Below are positions 11,401 through 23,140 of a stretch of DNA of 64,000 nt, piece by piece. The first letter of the stretch is position 1, and every line of letters begins with the position of its first letter. The notes under the pieces were generated by a model, which was not told the DNA's origin, did not search any database, and saw only the letters and a program-made list of their open reading frames with translations. The translations under genes were made by a program, and so were the position numbers. This DNA is from Bidens hawaiensis (taxonomy: Eukaryota; Streptophyta; Magnoliopsida; Asterales; Asteraceae): NCBI GenBank assembly GCA_021521415.1, contig JAIQDT010000230.1:124001-188000 (forward strand), given 5' to 3'.

Positions 11401-14400
11401 TGACCCCCTAAAGTATAACTATGAACCCTCTATTTGCAATGTGCAAATATAAAGTGAGAGTGAAATTTTTATTTTTATTTTTATTTTTATTTTTTTTTAT
11501 TTTTTTCATTTTTGTGTCTCTTTATGATATTATTGATGATAAGAATATATATGGATGACTACTTTATACACATGGGATAGTGGAGAATACGCGTAATTGA
11601 GGGGACTATACAACAAATCCAATGATGGGAACAAATAATGTGAATCATAGCAACCATGTGTCAAGATGCTTGCTATTTGCTAAGATAAGGTATGGAACCA
11701 AAGTGGAAAACAAAGAAATTATTATTAGCACACATTGTTATATAAATATGTCATAGAAGAAGAATAAAAACAACTTCTTCATAATGTGATATATCTTATG
11801 ATGTCAAAATGAGATATTTCATGATTACCACTCATTTAGTTTGTGTTTATATCTATTGTTTAGAATTTAGAATAATATATGTCAAAATCTATACCTAATA
11901 AATACGTAGGATTTGGATCAAATACAAATGAAATTAACGTGCTAAACATGAAAATCAAGTAGAATAATTATGTAATTACTCTATGATAATAACTTTATGT
12001 ATCTATGATAATTACTCTATGATGTAATTACATAATTACTCTACTTGATTCTCCCGTTTAGCACGTTAATTTCATTTGTACATTAACCTTTCCCTAAATA
12101 CGTAACTATGCATGTCACGAGTCATAATTCTATGGCAAAGATATTTTTTTCGTTTATCTTATTTCATTCCTTCCTAACTATAGTAATAAAAACATTAAAA
12201 TCTAAATTAGGATAAAATAAAATATAGTAACTTATATTAGATATTTGACTTCAAATATTAAGATTATAAGTTAATAAGATACATATAATTTCAATCATAT
12301 GTTAATTAACTCAAAATATCATTATATAGTTCTAGATTTACATTACTAAATATCTAATATTTCCTTTATTCAACCCGTATAATAAACAAATTATAAGTTA
12401 ATAAGTTATACATAATTTCAATCATATCATATCTAATCACAAAATTTTTTTATTTAATTCTTAAATTTTCATTACTAAATATTTAATACTTTCTTTATTC
12501 AACTCCTATAATCAAAAAAGTTTCTAACAAACTGTAAATGTAACAGTAATGTAACTTGAGTGGTTCATTTTATTAGAAAAAAGTGGTAGTGACTTTAACA
12601 TGAAAAATAGGTGAAATAGTCCCCTCTAGATAAGTTAAAAATTTGTAATTTAAATAGGTGATCTAACAAAAATTCGCTTAACTAAAAATTTACTTAGTGC
12701 ATACGTGTAAAGTTGATTTATGTATACATTGGTTTTTTAAGAATTATGTTTTTGTATATTTTTCTTCCAATAGACAGCAGTTGAACAACCAAAAAAGAAT
12801 GTGTATTCCAATGTTGTTAATACTTATATATATCCATTCTTAATTCTTCATGGGACAGTTGAACAACAATGTAATTAATCTGATCTTAGCCAAGGCTTTT
12901 TGGGCTAACCACTATTTTGAAAACTAACACACACCACTTGATTTAATTAAGTAAAATAAATATATTATCTCATATCATTTTTCAGCAATATTACCTGGTT
13001 TCATGAATTATAATTTGAAATTTCTATCATGTTCATCCTACTACAATAAATATTTCTACTTTATTTTTATTAATTTATTATAAATTTCACATGGCAATTT
13101 TTTTTATTTTTTTATTTTATGATGATGACACCTCACCTTTTTTATATTTTATGCCAAGTCAAATCTCTAGTCTAATATTTTAAAAGTTAAAAAATTAATT
13201 TATGTAAAAATTCAAGAATCTAGAACATGAATTAATGAAAACACAAGACAAATCTCAATCTCTTGATTTCTATGGCTGTCCAAAGGTTTATAACAATTAA
13301 GTGGTTGACTTTACTATATAATTATATATAACAATTAACTTACCTAATTACTAACTAATTGTATAAAATAGCCTCATGCAATAACAAAACAGACAGAAAG
13401 ATGTGTCAAAATAGATGATTTCATGATGGCTATTTATTATTATAGCAAAAAAACACTTAAAAAATTATTAAATACATATTCATCTATTAACGTAAACTTC
13501 TATATTTTGTATGAATATGTACTAAAATGACACTTAAGTATTTAAAAAAGAAAGAGTCGTACATAGATTGTGTTACTTATATTTACATTTATTATAGTCT
13601 GTTTATACGTAAATATAAAGGACCAAAATGTCAGTTTGACCAGTTAAAAAAAACATTTGTCCATACATACAGGGTTTTCATAAAAAGTTTTACCTCGAAA
13701 CCAGTTAGTCAACCTACTTAATAATCATCACTCAACAAGATTTCCAGCCAACCAAGTCACGTCACATGTCAATATCCGACACCTGGACTTTTGGGAAAAA
13801 ACCGTCGGACCAACGAGGTTTTTTAAGTATCCTGACGAGATTTATCCGTCCCGTCTTCCGATGAGATTTTTTGGTCTTCTGCCAGGCTTTATTTTAAATG
13901 TGATAAAATCTTGTTGATTGAAAATCTCATTAGATGATGATTATTAAGTAAACGGGTCGATTCTATTTCGAGTTAAAACGGGTTAGATGGATATTTATTT
14001 ACTTTTAACAATTAAATTAGCAATGTGAAAAATAGTGTAAAAATATACAAAAACACACCGGTGGGGCCCACACTTACCTCAATGTAGCCAAGTCTTTCAG
14101 GATCCAACTCTTCCATTATTAAAGCTGCATACTCTTCTGCTTGTTCTTGTAACCTTGATAACTTGTTTGCTGACGCACTTAGCATTATTATCTATTAACA
14201 GTTTCCAAAATTAATATTCATTCATGTGCTATGTAAGAAAAAGTCTTTACCAAACCCCCATATATTTGTTTAGTGTACTAGTTACACACTTTCAAAGTAC
14301 AACTTTTTATACATATTTTATGTGTAATGTTGCAAATTAATAATCTTGTAATAAAAATTGTTTTAATATACACTTGAAAGTATTTGAACATAAAAGTGAA

Positions 14401-16127
14401 AATTATCTTTAGGTATTATACTTATGGGTAAATTTTTCCAAAATTGTAGCAATAATTCATGACAAAGACATGGTAACGCATTTTCTTACAAAAGGAAGTT
14501 GAAGGATTTTAAAGAGTTGTAATGTAAAAGGCATTGAAAATTTGTTTTCAATTTTTTTTTGAAAAAAGTTATTGGATTCACTAGTGCATGTGAACAAAAT
14601 ATTACTTAAAAATATCATATTTAAACGTACTTTTAACATACTTCAAAATAACTGTATTATATATTAATAAAACTTTTGATAATATCACAGAAAAGGTTAA
14701 AAGATATCTAGTAAAAGTGTAATATAAGCTTCAAATTATATATTTATTTTTAATAAAAATATTTAAAAATTGAAAGATTTTGTATAACAGAAATGATCAC
14801 CAAATCAACTCTTCAACCACTCACCACGCCTAAAGTGGCTATCTAAAAACAGGTTTGAATATTTCATTTTATTAAAATAACTAAACATCAAATAATAAAA
14901 TAATAATAATAATATGTATGAACAATGTTTACCTCCTTAACTTCTTCTTCAGTGATTCTTCCATCTTCATTCTTGTCTACCCTGAAAAATGTAACATCAC
15001 ATGTTACTACTACTTTACTACTTTACGTTACACCAATAAATATATATTTCTTTGTCAGGTTTGAACTTGAGACCAGTAATTATAAGTCTTACATGTCAAA
15101 AAAGATTTGGAGGCGAGAATCGAAGCTTTGATCAGTGATCTGCGACCAATATTCGTATAATTCTTCTCTACTAATCTTGTCAACTTTAAATCTTCGTCTT
15201 CGGCTTATCGCATCGAATACTTCAAGCGCAAATTCCTTCGAATCCTTCATTCCTTCAAACGTAAACAACGATCAGTTACTAAAAAAATTCAAAGTTTGGC
15301 AGTCTATGGTCAGAACGGAATTCTGAAAATTGGTCATTCAGCCGTTTTAGCCAAAATTTTCAAAGTTTGACAAAACGACTGTTTTGACCAATAGGGTAAC
15401 TGTTCTCAAAGTTTGACTTTTTGGTCAAAACGGCCTTTTTTAACATGAAATACGAGAAATAAAAACCTATGCATTGTGCGAAATCGGCACGAAATAGATA
15501 TCCATCCTTTTGAAGGATCTTGAAGTTATTCTCAACCTCATTCCATCCATCCGCACCGTTGATTTTGTTTTTACTAATGAACCTGAGTCCTTTAAGCGCT
15601 CGATGAGCGCCCGAACGTGTCCGATCAAGTTGTGCACGCTGCCTCCGCATGGCGCGTGCCGCCATCGCAGAATCCAACCCTCCAACGGCCGTTGAAGACG
15701 AGGAGGCACGTGCCGCATGGCCGTAACTCCACGGAAACCGTTTCAGTTCCGTGGAGAACTGGCGCACTTTAGCCACGGCCTCCGCCTTCAACTCCTGCGA
15801 GAACTGTCGTAACCGGCTGGACCGGTTCGACGAGCTCCTTCGCATTGTGGACGAGCGCGAAGAAAACGCATAAACTGGAACAGAAACTGGTACTGTCCCA
15901 GTTTCTGCGTTTTCATTATCCACGTGGATAACTGTCGCGCTCGCTGGCTCGACACTGTGGAGAATAATAGTGTCGTCATCTTGAAGGTCGAGAGTGACTT
16001 CTACAAACTCTTGATCGGCTGGATTCATTGATGACGTGTCGGTGTATGCGGGCGAAGAGCTTTCGCTTGGCATGTTGTCCGGGACGGTATCGGACGCCCA
16101 TCGGCGTTCGTGACGGGCGCCTCGCAT
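5401..16127 (-). CDS. RBOHF: Respiratory burst oxidase homolog F-type NADPH oxidase
   Basis: Plasma-membrane NADPH oxidase that makes superoxide outside the cell for defence, abscisic-acid and developmental signalling. Fourteen exons (minus strand): 16127-15467, 15252-15093, 14981-14933, 14191-14078, 10686-10264, 9037-8651, 8537-8442, 7746-7631, 7555-7388, 7312-7153, 7058-6858, 6727-6599, 5681-5603, 5510-5401. They total 2853 nt, 950 residues, with all phases closing. The N-terminal motif [15 protein letters not shown] and the Lys/Arg-rich region fit the RBOHF clade better than RBOHD. A canonical EF-hand loop is at about D276-E287. The ferric-reductase membrane core spans exons 5-7. The FAD-binding motif HPFSIT is at about 670-675. 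NADPH-binding motifs are GPYGAP (about 733-738) and GLGIGATP (about 752-759). The protein ends in the typical FEFHKEHF. Length agrees with the family (about 940-950). The exon 5 donor (AAG|GTTCGG at 10264/10263) is weak. Introns 5, 6, 7 and 12 carry transposons. The gene looks functional. Confidence 0.95.
5867..6360. mobile_element. hAT-like MITE in RBOHF intron 12
   Basis: The ends AGGGGTGTGC and GCACACCCCTA are inverted repeats, and the 8-base TTTTGGCT flanks the element at 5859-5866 and 6361-6368. The interior is built of 'aaaccgaa'/'ttcggttt' motifs that also pair with each other. The 8-bp duplication fits the hAT superfamily. A relative with similar ends is at 51798-52232. Confidence 0.8.
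7950..8380. mobile_element. hAT-like MITE in RBOHF intron 7
   Basis: Left end CAGGGGTGTG near 7960 and right end AGCACCCCTAC near 8375 are inverted repeats. The interior contains 'cgggtc'/'gacccg' motifs typical of this repeat type. No clear target duplication was found, so the exact borders are uncertain. Confidence 0.55.
9158..9618. mobile_element. Long-TIR Mutator-like MITE in RBOHF intron 6
   Basis: Inverted arms of roughly 190 bp begin GAGTAAACTG on the left and end CAGTTCACTC on the right, with a few extra bases on the right. The 9-base TTGTCTATA occurs at 9149-9157 and 9619-9627, consistent with a Mutator-type target duplication. The centre contains CACGTGAG motifs in opposite orientation. 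No coding content. Confidence 0.65.
9740..10250. mobile_element. Degenerate GGGTC-rich repeat in RBOHF intron 6
   Basis: Sequence dominated by 'gggtcgag', 'aacccgaa' and 'cgacatgacctg' phrases, similar to the element at 7950-8380. Its ends could not be fixed. It reaches within a few bases of the weak exon 5 donor at 10263. Confidence 0.4.
11923..12080. repeat. Foldback repeat in RBOHF intron 5
   Basis: Left arm starting TACAAATGAAATTAACG at 11923 pairs with the right arm ending at 12080 over about 65 bp, with a loop of about 35 bases. This 3.4-kb intron (10687-14077) is AT-rich and otherwise shows only simple repeats, the duplication at 12263 and the element at 13722. Confidence 0.75.
12263..12515. 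repeat. Diverged 127-bp tandem duplication
   Basis: The sequence ATTATAAGTTAATAAG occurs at 12263 and 12390, and downstream phrases (TTTCAATCATAT, CATTACTAAATAT, TTTATTCAAC) recur in the same order. It is two old copies of a 127-bp unit inside RBOHF intron 5. Confidence 0.6.
13722..13943. mobile_element. Small TIR element flanked by TTAA
   Basis: The ends TAATCATCA and TGATGATTA are inverted repeats continuing into a longer pairing with one gap of about 18 bases. TTAA lies at both borders (13718-13721 and 13944-13947). The superfamily is uncertain. It sits in RBOHF intron 5, 3' of exon 4. Confidence 0.45.
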
Positions 16128-16361
16128 AGTATTAATCCTATAATATTATATAGCATCAAAGCTCGGATGTGACGAATGATAAAGCTCGGATGTGACGAAT
16201 GATGGAAAATGAATATGAATATGAATGTGAATATGAATATTATGAATATGAATGTGAATGTGAATGTGAATGTGAATGTGAATGTGAATGTGAATGTGAA
16301 TATGAATATTATTAGATGAAAGTATATATGTGTTGTTGTGTTAGAGAGAGAGAGAAAGATA

Positions 16362-16399
<38 letters not shown>

Positions 16400-16698
16400 T
16401 TGGAAAGAGACTTAGGAAATGAGTGAGATATAGTTTAGGAGAAGTGAAGGAAGATATTATATATTGTTTAAATATGATTAGAGAAATTATTAGTTTGTAA
16501 TTTGGTTGTTTACTTTGGAGATTATTATGTCGTCGTGATCAAACCGTTATTATGTTATTAGTTTTGAAGTTTTGGTTTGCAAAGTTATTGATTTTGTGTT
16601 AGTGTTTTATTTTTTTTAACGTTCAGCGAATCCTTTAAATGATCCACCGATTAAATTCATTAAATCGGGATAAACTCATCTTTCGATCAGTGAAAAAC
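16128..16698. repeat. RBOHF 5' flank with microsatellites
   Basis: Immediately upstream of the RBOHF start codon (gene on minus). It holds a TGAATA/TGAATG hexanucleotide repeat at about 16200-16310, GA repeats near 16342-16360, and an AAT repeat at about 16363-16400. These fall in the presumed leader or core promoter. I cannot fix a transcription start. Confidence 0.6.
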
Positions 16699-17194
16699 TG
16701 ATGTGGGCCCAAGTGTTGAAGACGGGTCTATTATGTTTCTGAAGGCCCAAGATCGCGCTACAAAAGGTGGCCCATGAAAACGGGCATAACTTGGCTCACG
16801 AAGCTCCGTTTCAGGCCCATTACCAGTCAAATCGAAGCTTGAGACGAGGAGCACGTTATGGCAAACAGCCTATGACGGTTTGGCCTTTGTCCGAAGCCCA
16901 AAAACGTCTTCTAAATAAAGTTATGGACCTTTTTATGTTTTTAAGCATTTTTTATGTTTTTGTTTTTAGATTTGTGTTTGGCCCATGGCCCTTTTTAGAC
17001 CCATTTCGTATTAAAACCTTTATTTATATGTTGGTTATGTAATTTGGAGAGACAGACTTTAATTTTAATAATAATCATTTTTCTCTTCACTTTCCCTGAC
17101 CTTTGGGTGGGATTTGGGGGTTTTTGGAAGTTCATCACGGGTATTCTTTGAATCAACGTGATTCGATCTTCATTATCGTATTACCGCTGCATCA
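16699..17194. mobile_element. Solo LTR, 496 bp, upstream of RBOHF
   Basis: Begins TGATGTGGGC and ends GCTGCATCA. The 5-base AAAAC flanks it directly at 16694-16698 and 17195-17199. TG...CA ends with a 5-bp target duplication and no internal retrotransposon genes indicate a solo LTR left by recombination between two LTRs. The family was not identified. It lies about 570 bp upstream of the RBOHF start codon. Confidence 0.75.
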
Positions 17195-17199
17195 AAAAC

Positions 17200-17480
17200 C
17201 CTCACCTAACACCAGTGCCTGTGAACACTCGTTCAAAGGCATGACAGTGCGGTGAGGTGTCGTCATGCTCCCACCACCAAGGCGTGGCTTTGTCGATTGA
17301 GGGGGGGGGGTGTTCTTGGCTGGTGAGATTTGCCATGTCGCAACATTCTCGCTTCCTCGCTTAAACATCATGGTACAATCGACGAAATTCACCCATGCTC
17401 CTCGTTCCCGAGTACATGGGATATTGCTCCTTGCTGGCAACTTTGCCATATCCTCCAAGCCATCATCTTCCCACATCACA
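17200..17480. other. GC-richer fragment of unknown origin
   Basis: A segment with higher GC than its surroundings and an open frame of 95 codons on the minus strand (17192-17479) that contains G/P-rich sequence and no known motif. The run of nine G at about 17301-17309 is a simple repeat. It may be a captured gene fragment, but I cannot identify a source. Confidence 0.25.
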
Positions 17481-17481
17481 C

Positions 17482-17560
17482 ACTACAACATTAGAAAAAA
17501 TTACACAAATGGTTGTGTTAAAAACTAGTGCTAAAATTTAACATTTAGGCCTTTCTAATA
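17482..17560. mobile_element. Possible CACTA-type transposon end
   Basis: CACTACAACA at about 17482 matches the usual start of plant CACTA (EnSpm) terminal repeats, and subterminal short repeats follow. No opposite end (TGTTGTAGTG) was found in the window, so it is a remnant or a chance match. Confidence 0.35.
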
Positions 17561-19234
17561 GATTACATATATGATGTTTACTACACTTCATTTTTTTTTC
17601 TCTAGAATAAACCGGCATCTACCTTTAGCATAATATTAATACACGCGATTAAATAATTTTATGATAGAATTTTAGTCTTTTCAAGTCTTTTAAAGTTTCT
17701 TTTATATCGATTCTTCTTCATCGCTCGACGGTTAATTCATTCATCTAATCGTTCTAAAAGCCCAATCATTCCTCAAGCTCAACAATGGTGATATGCTAAA
17801 GTGGGCACAAAGTCATTATTCGGTCATCGCGCACCAAGCTAAATCCTAGTAGTCGGTACAATTGGCAACCAAAAAATCACATTCGGCACTAACAAATCCA
17901 AACAAATTCAGTGAAAACATATTTTGCATTTTACCATTTTGCAAAATATGATTAAGTTTATTAAAACTCAATTATGAGACTAAGATGGGATGTGCTACAC
18001 ATGGGAGTTGGGTGACAATAGCCAAAATTAGGAACAATGGTATGACAAGAGAGTGTAATTAGAGGCACCAACCATATATGTTATATTAAAAATAACAATA
18101 ATACTTTACAGTTTACACACTTTATGTAATTTGAACCTTCACTAAGTTACAAGTTATACCTAATTCGATTAAGACTTTCTCTTACATTATAGTGAACATG
18201 CATTCCATTCATTATGTCATGTTAGTGTTTGATGAAAAGTTTATGTTACTATCCTCTTTATTTGATGTTGTTAGAATAATATTTCTTAAAATGAAGATAT
18301 TAATTGACATTCTACCTTTATGATAATTAAAATTCAATCCTCTTCTTGCTATAAATTATCTTCGAATGTTTATATATGTTTTGTAGTTTGAAAAGAATCT
18401 AAGCTATAAAGTATTCCGATGGTACTCTTGAAATCTCAGTCGGATAATTTAAAGAGAAACTATGCAATTTTCTGTTTTGAGAAACAAATAACCAAAGGCT
18501 TACGATTTATAGTTGGGAAAAAGCACAACTTCAATAAAAACGACATAACTCTTTGTGAATAAGTACGTCATTAATTTGGTCATTTGGAGGCTAAAAACGG
18601 TTCTCAGATATTGGATTACCTCAATAGTAACTCGTATCAACAGAAATCTATTAGTTCTAACTAAGTTAGTATTGATGATTGGTCTGTTAGTTGTAACTCA
18701 ACAGTTAATCACCAAAGTTGTGGATGTTGTCAAGTTATTGCTAAGAGCCGTTGCCGCTAATAGCCTTATAAGTCATTGTTAATCACCCAAGCTACTACCA
18801 AGATCATAAAATGTTTGTGATGTTGTTAGTACTAACAACATACTTAATCATAATTGTGACTCACAATCATTTACTTCTCACAAACAATTAGTTCTCTTTT
18901 AACACCCGAGATTCTTTTTCATAAGAAACTAGACTGGTTTCGAATAAGCGCATGTACCTCCTAACTTGTATCAGATTATTTAAATGTGACTTTGGTCTTA
19001 TAAAAATTTAATCATCTAAAACATCAACATTGTATAGATAACAATCATAACTAAGTTCATTTCAACGACATTATTCTTTGTTCTAAACGTATAAAATACA
19101 TAAGCAGACAATAATATATATGAGGATTTTATTTCTTTGACTGAGGAAGAGTTTAGGGAATCTAATCTATAACCTAATCAAATAACTTATGTTACAAGAA
19201 AAGAAAAAAAAGAAACATATTTGAAAAAAATGTC
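17561..19234. other. AT-rich intergenic sequence
   Basis: No supported gene, RNA or transposon border. The open frame 18555-18782 has no recognisable feature. Confidence 0.4.
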
Positions 19235-19416
19235 TACCAAATTTCTTAATCCTAACTACTGGCTGCCAATGGTAATGAAATTAAGGAAAGCATGTATCCC
19301 CCACTTGAAAAATAATAATATTACAATTAAAAATTATCAAATTAATTTTATGAATATTATTTTGTTGATGACTTGTTAGGTGATTTGTGAAAAAAGTATT
19401 ACACACGTAAATGCGA
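19235..19416. repeat. 182-bp direct repeat, left copy
   Basis: Begins TACCAAATTTCTTAATCC and matches the copy at 20064-20245 with about three mismatches. Neither copy looks organellar. Together they bracket the organelle-derived insert, which suggests a duplicated target produced during repair of a staggered break. Confidence 0.8.
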
Positions 19417-19649
19417 ATTTTTAGGCTTAGGTTGATTTTGTCAGAAAAGAAAGTAGGTTTCGGGGGTTCATTGATTAGTACACCCCTGGTGCTGGTAAGG
19501 TCGGCACCGTGGTTGTACGTCTCCGGTTGCCGGCCTATCTTCTTTCTGAGATTGACCAGCCAGCTGGGTTGGTTTGGCTATTCTTTTCTATTGAAAAGGA
19601 GTCAGCTGTCTGCGCGAGTCATCTTCTTCTAGGCTTCGCTGGACGACAC
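19417..19649. other. Left part of insert, possibly mitochondrial
   Basis: About 230 bp of higher-GC sequence that ends where ndhF begins. Composition and style resemble plant mitochondrial DNA, but I recognise no gene in it. If it is mitochondrial, the insert joins DNA from two organelles, or comes from a mitochondrial genome that already carried plastid DNA. Confidence 0.3.
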
Positions 19650-20063
19650 GGCAGATCCACTTACTTCTATTATGTCAATATTAATTACTACTGTTGGAAT
19701 TATGGTTCTTATTTATAGTGATAATTATATGTCTCATGATCACGGATACTTGAGATTTTTTGCTTATATGAGTTTTTTCAGTACTTCCATGTTGGGATTA
19801 GTTACTAATTCAAATTTGATACAAATTTATATTTTTTGGGAATTGGTTGGAATGTGTTCGTATCTATTAATAGGATTTTTGTTCACACGACCTTTTGCAG
19901 CAAAGGCTTGTCAAAAAGCATTTGTAACTAATCCTGTTGGTGATTTTAGTTTATTATTAGGCATTTTGGGTTTTTATTGGATAACGGGGAGTTTCGAATT
20001 TCGTGATTTATTCCAAATATTCAATAACTTGATTTTTAATAATGAAGTCAATTTTGTGTTTGT
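19650..20063 (+). pseudogene. ndhF: Plastid ndhF fragment inserted in nuclear DNA
   Basis: From about 19650 the translation reads as NADH dehydrogenase-like complex subunit Ndh[54 protein letters not shown], and a segment ending EVNFVFVT. This is an internal part of the plastid protein, roughly 135 residues of about 740. The frame is still open, with substitutions at places I remember as conserved (NPVGDFS where NRVGDFG is usual). It stops abruptly at the 182-bp repeat, giving a chimeric open frame to 20208. It is a nuclear plastid insertion with no promoter or full gene and is not expected to function. Confidence 0.85.
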
Positions 20064-20245
20064 TACCAAATTTCTTAATCCTAACTACTGGCTGCCAATG
20101 GTAATGAAATTAAGGAAAGCATGTATCCCCCACTTGAAAAATAATTATATTACAATTAAAAATTATCAAATTAATTTTATGAATATTATTTTGTTGATGA
20201 CTTGTTAGGTGATTTGTGGAAAAAGTATTACACACATAAATGCGA
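20064..20245. repeat. 182-bp direct repeat, right copy
   Basis: About 98% identical to 19235-19416. Differences noted include AATAATTATA for AATAATAATA and GTGGAAAAAG for GTGAAAAAAG. It follows the ndhF fragment directly. Confidence 0.8.
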
Positions 20246-22901
20246 TTTTGGTCCTTGTTAGAAAATCGACTTTTATCAACATATCACTGTAAGAATATGT
20301 GTGGTGGTTCACCCTGGGGCGTTGGAACCACTCCACGCCAGAAAAGACAAGCCGTATCGGCAAACCCCTCCACGTCCTCAACGCCTCTCTATTGAGGTGT
20401 AGCTCGGGGTAAAACCCTCCAGTGAGGTGTGACTGCTGATGATTAGTAATTATGAAAAAAAAATATTTTTATCTTTTCAATTTGTCGTAAATATTCAAAA
20501 TAATTATTACCTTAATAGGATTTTGGTTATGATAGTGATTAAGATAATACGATTGTAATAACTCTAGTTTATTTAATTAATTTCTTTGATATTCTATTTA
20601 ATTACTGAAATACCAAAATTGATACTGTTCAATTAGTTGTTGTTGGGTCTTGCATGTTTAACTAGTTTTGTATGTGTCGTGTTACGGAGGTGCGTTAACA
20701 TGCATTCGGTAATTGTATATACGGTAAAACCCAACTGCTGCAACACCGAGTCGACACACGTTCTTTCGGTTTCGATTATTTGTTACGGTACCTCGATCGG
20801 TAAATTCAAACGTTACGGTAACGAGTCGACACAAAGTCATTCAGTGTTTTCTACGGTACCGAAACTAAAATAAAAAAGTTACATATTTAAAGCAACAAAA
20901 AGAATATTAAAATAATCAAAAATATTTTTTCTACACTGGACTCTGATATTTATCTTATGTTATAATTACATTATTAAAACGATTTTAATGTACAGTAACA
21001 AGCAATGTTCCACTTTGTAGCTGATGTCACATTATTTGACCGGCTATTAAGAAAAATACTACTCAAGAAGTTGGAAATAATTACGGTACCTTAAAAATTG
21101 GTTCGTTGGAAAAATATATTTATGTATGTATTGTATTATGACTTTTGTAACTTGTATATAAACATTTATATTAAACATAAGTGGAGATATCCGTTTGTTT
21201 CAATGTGCACATGATTCCCACCTATAAAATATAAAGTACATAATGTATTTGCAGTACATAAAAAGTACATATGCATAGGTTATAAATATGTTTATACGTG
21301 TACTAACTTATTGTGTACATAAAAGTATATAAGCTTAGTATATAAGCTTATTATATATTTATACACACGCATCGTATGTGTTAGATGTGTCGTATACCGA
21401 GGGATGCATGAGTTAGACTCACTGTTATTAATGTTATTGATACGCCGTTGTACATATGGTGCACCGGTCTTTTAAGAATGTCATATTTTAATATATCAGT
21501 ATTTTAAAATTAAAGGAAACAAATTATTAAGAATTAAGACAAATATATTTTATCATTATATGTATAGAAAAAAGAAAGAGGCAAAAATACCCTCATTAGA
21601 GTGTGGAGATCTTGTATATATCATATGTGTTTATAATACGTTTTACAAGTCTTTGATGTGTTGTCATGTAGACATATATTTGATGTATTTATGTGACCTT
21701 ATATATTCTTATATTTTTCGGGCTCCCTTAACCCTCATGTTAGCTTGTCCAGAAGAAACTCCATAAACGACCACTCTCTTCACCCCTCCCACAATTACCG
21801 TATTTCCCCACGTCTCTCAGTATATGTTTTTTCTGTCTCTTTCTCTCTTTCACACAAACTATCGGCCTCTTTATGAAGAGGGTATGTTGGATTGATGGGT
21901 GTTAAGAGGACTATATATGAATCATCAATATACATCAATTAATCATGTGATATTATATAAGTATGTGATAACTTTGTATTAAATAACTTAAGAACATGAT
22001 CTTTCAAATAAGAAATACAATAAAATACATATAATATTAATAGCATAAAATTTTTGTTTTTTGTGCGTATTTCTTTTAATTAAAAGTTTTTCATAAAGAT
22101 AAATTAAATAATATTAAAATCGAACATAAAAGTAACATTCTAAAAAGAGTAGGTGTCATTCTAGAAGATCCTGCTTGCATCACCTTCTAAGGCCCATTTT
22201 AAGTCAAAGTTTGACCCACTCCCAAAAAACATGGGTAACATTTTAAGGAGTAAATAAAATTTTGAGTCTAAGTTTTGGTAGCTTTCACAAGAAAATTTGA
22301 ATGATTACAAAATAAAAAAAAGTAAATTTAATAGTTTTAATTTATTGATCGGGTACGGTTCCGTGTACCTGAATAGTTGAACTTAAATGGCTCAAGAAAC
22401 TCATAGTTTATTCATACACTTTATCTAACTGAATGGTTAGAAAAAAAACCGAAAGGTCCAAGAACTGTGTTCTTTACAATAACCAATCTTCAAAACTATC
22501 TAAAACATAAACGATAGATCCTAACTTAAAACAAACGGAAAAACGAGAAACTAAGTTTGAATTTTAAAAAATAATATAAGATCTTTTTAATCTTGAATTC
22601 AAACAAGCTATCTTGTCCCACACTCCAAATATTCTTCCTCATGGGACACCGTTCGAGTCGGGTCAGGGTCAGGTCGGCTAAACGAACCGGATGCTCCCAC
22701 ATCAAACAGTTCATATCAATTATAATTATTTTTTATAAATAATATATTGTATGAAAAATTTGTTATAACTTTTATAAATGGGATATTACTCATCCAATTC
22801 TATTATTTGTAAATTAACATGTTTTCATTTCTATTAAGGTTACACCTAGAAGATGCAGTTAACCAAAATAACTAAATTGTCTTTCCTGATAACTATAATA
22901 A
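20246..22901. other. Intergenic sequence
   Basis: No supported gene. A GC-richer patch at about 20290-20440 and one at 20637-20870 with short repeated phrases (GAGTCGACACA twice, TTACGGTA three times) remain unexplained. The rest is AT-rich. Confidence 0.35.
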
Positions 22902-23140
22902 CCAAACTGTTTGTAACAAGAAGCGTCGATTATGAAAATTACTAAACCGAACTACCTATGCTATGATCACTTATAACTTAGTAAAATAAAGGTGTGTTGG
23001 TTTAAAGTTTTAATCAAGAATTAAAACTAAACCTTCAAACCAGCACACCTTTATTTTTACTAAGTTATGAGTGATAACATCATAGGTAGTTCGGTTTGGT
23101 AATTTTCATAATCAGTCGCTTCTTGTTATAAACGGTTTGG
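22902..23140. repeat. Long imperfect hairpin, arms about 110 bp
   Basis: The left arm starting CCAAACTGTTTGTAACAAG pairs with the right arm ending TTGTTATAAACGGTTTGG, centred near 23021 with a loop of about 15-20 bases. Pairing is high across most of the length, for example GGTGTGTTGGTTT with AAACCAGCACACC. It could be a foldback MITE. A transcript through it would form a long near-perfect RNA duplex able to yield small RNAs. Confidence 0.75.

Noticed and set aside
17192..17528. Open frames on both strands near 17.3 kb
   Set aside because: No known motif. Kept only as a GC-richer fragment of unknown origin.
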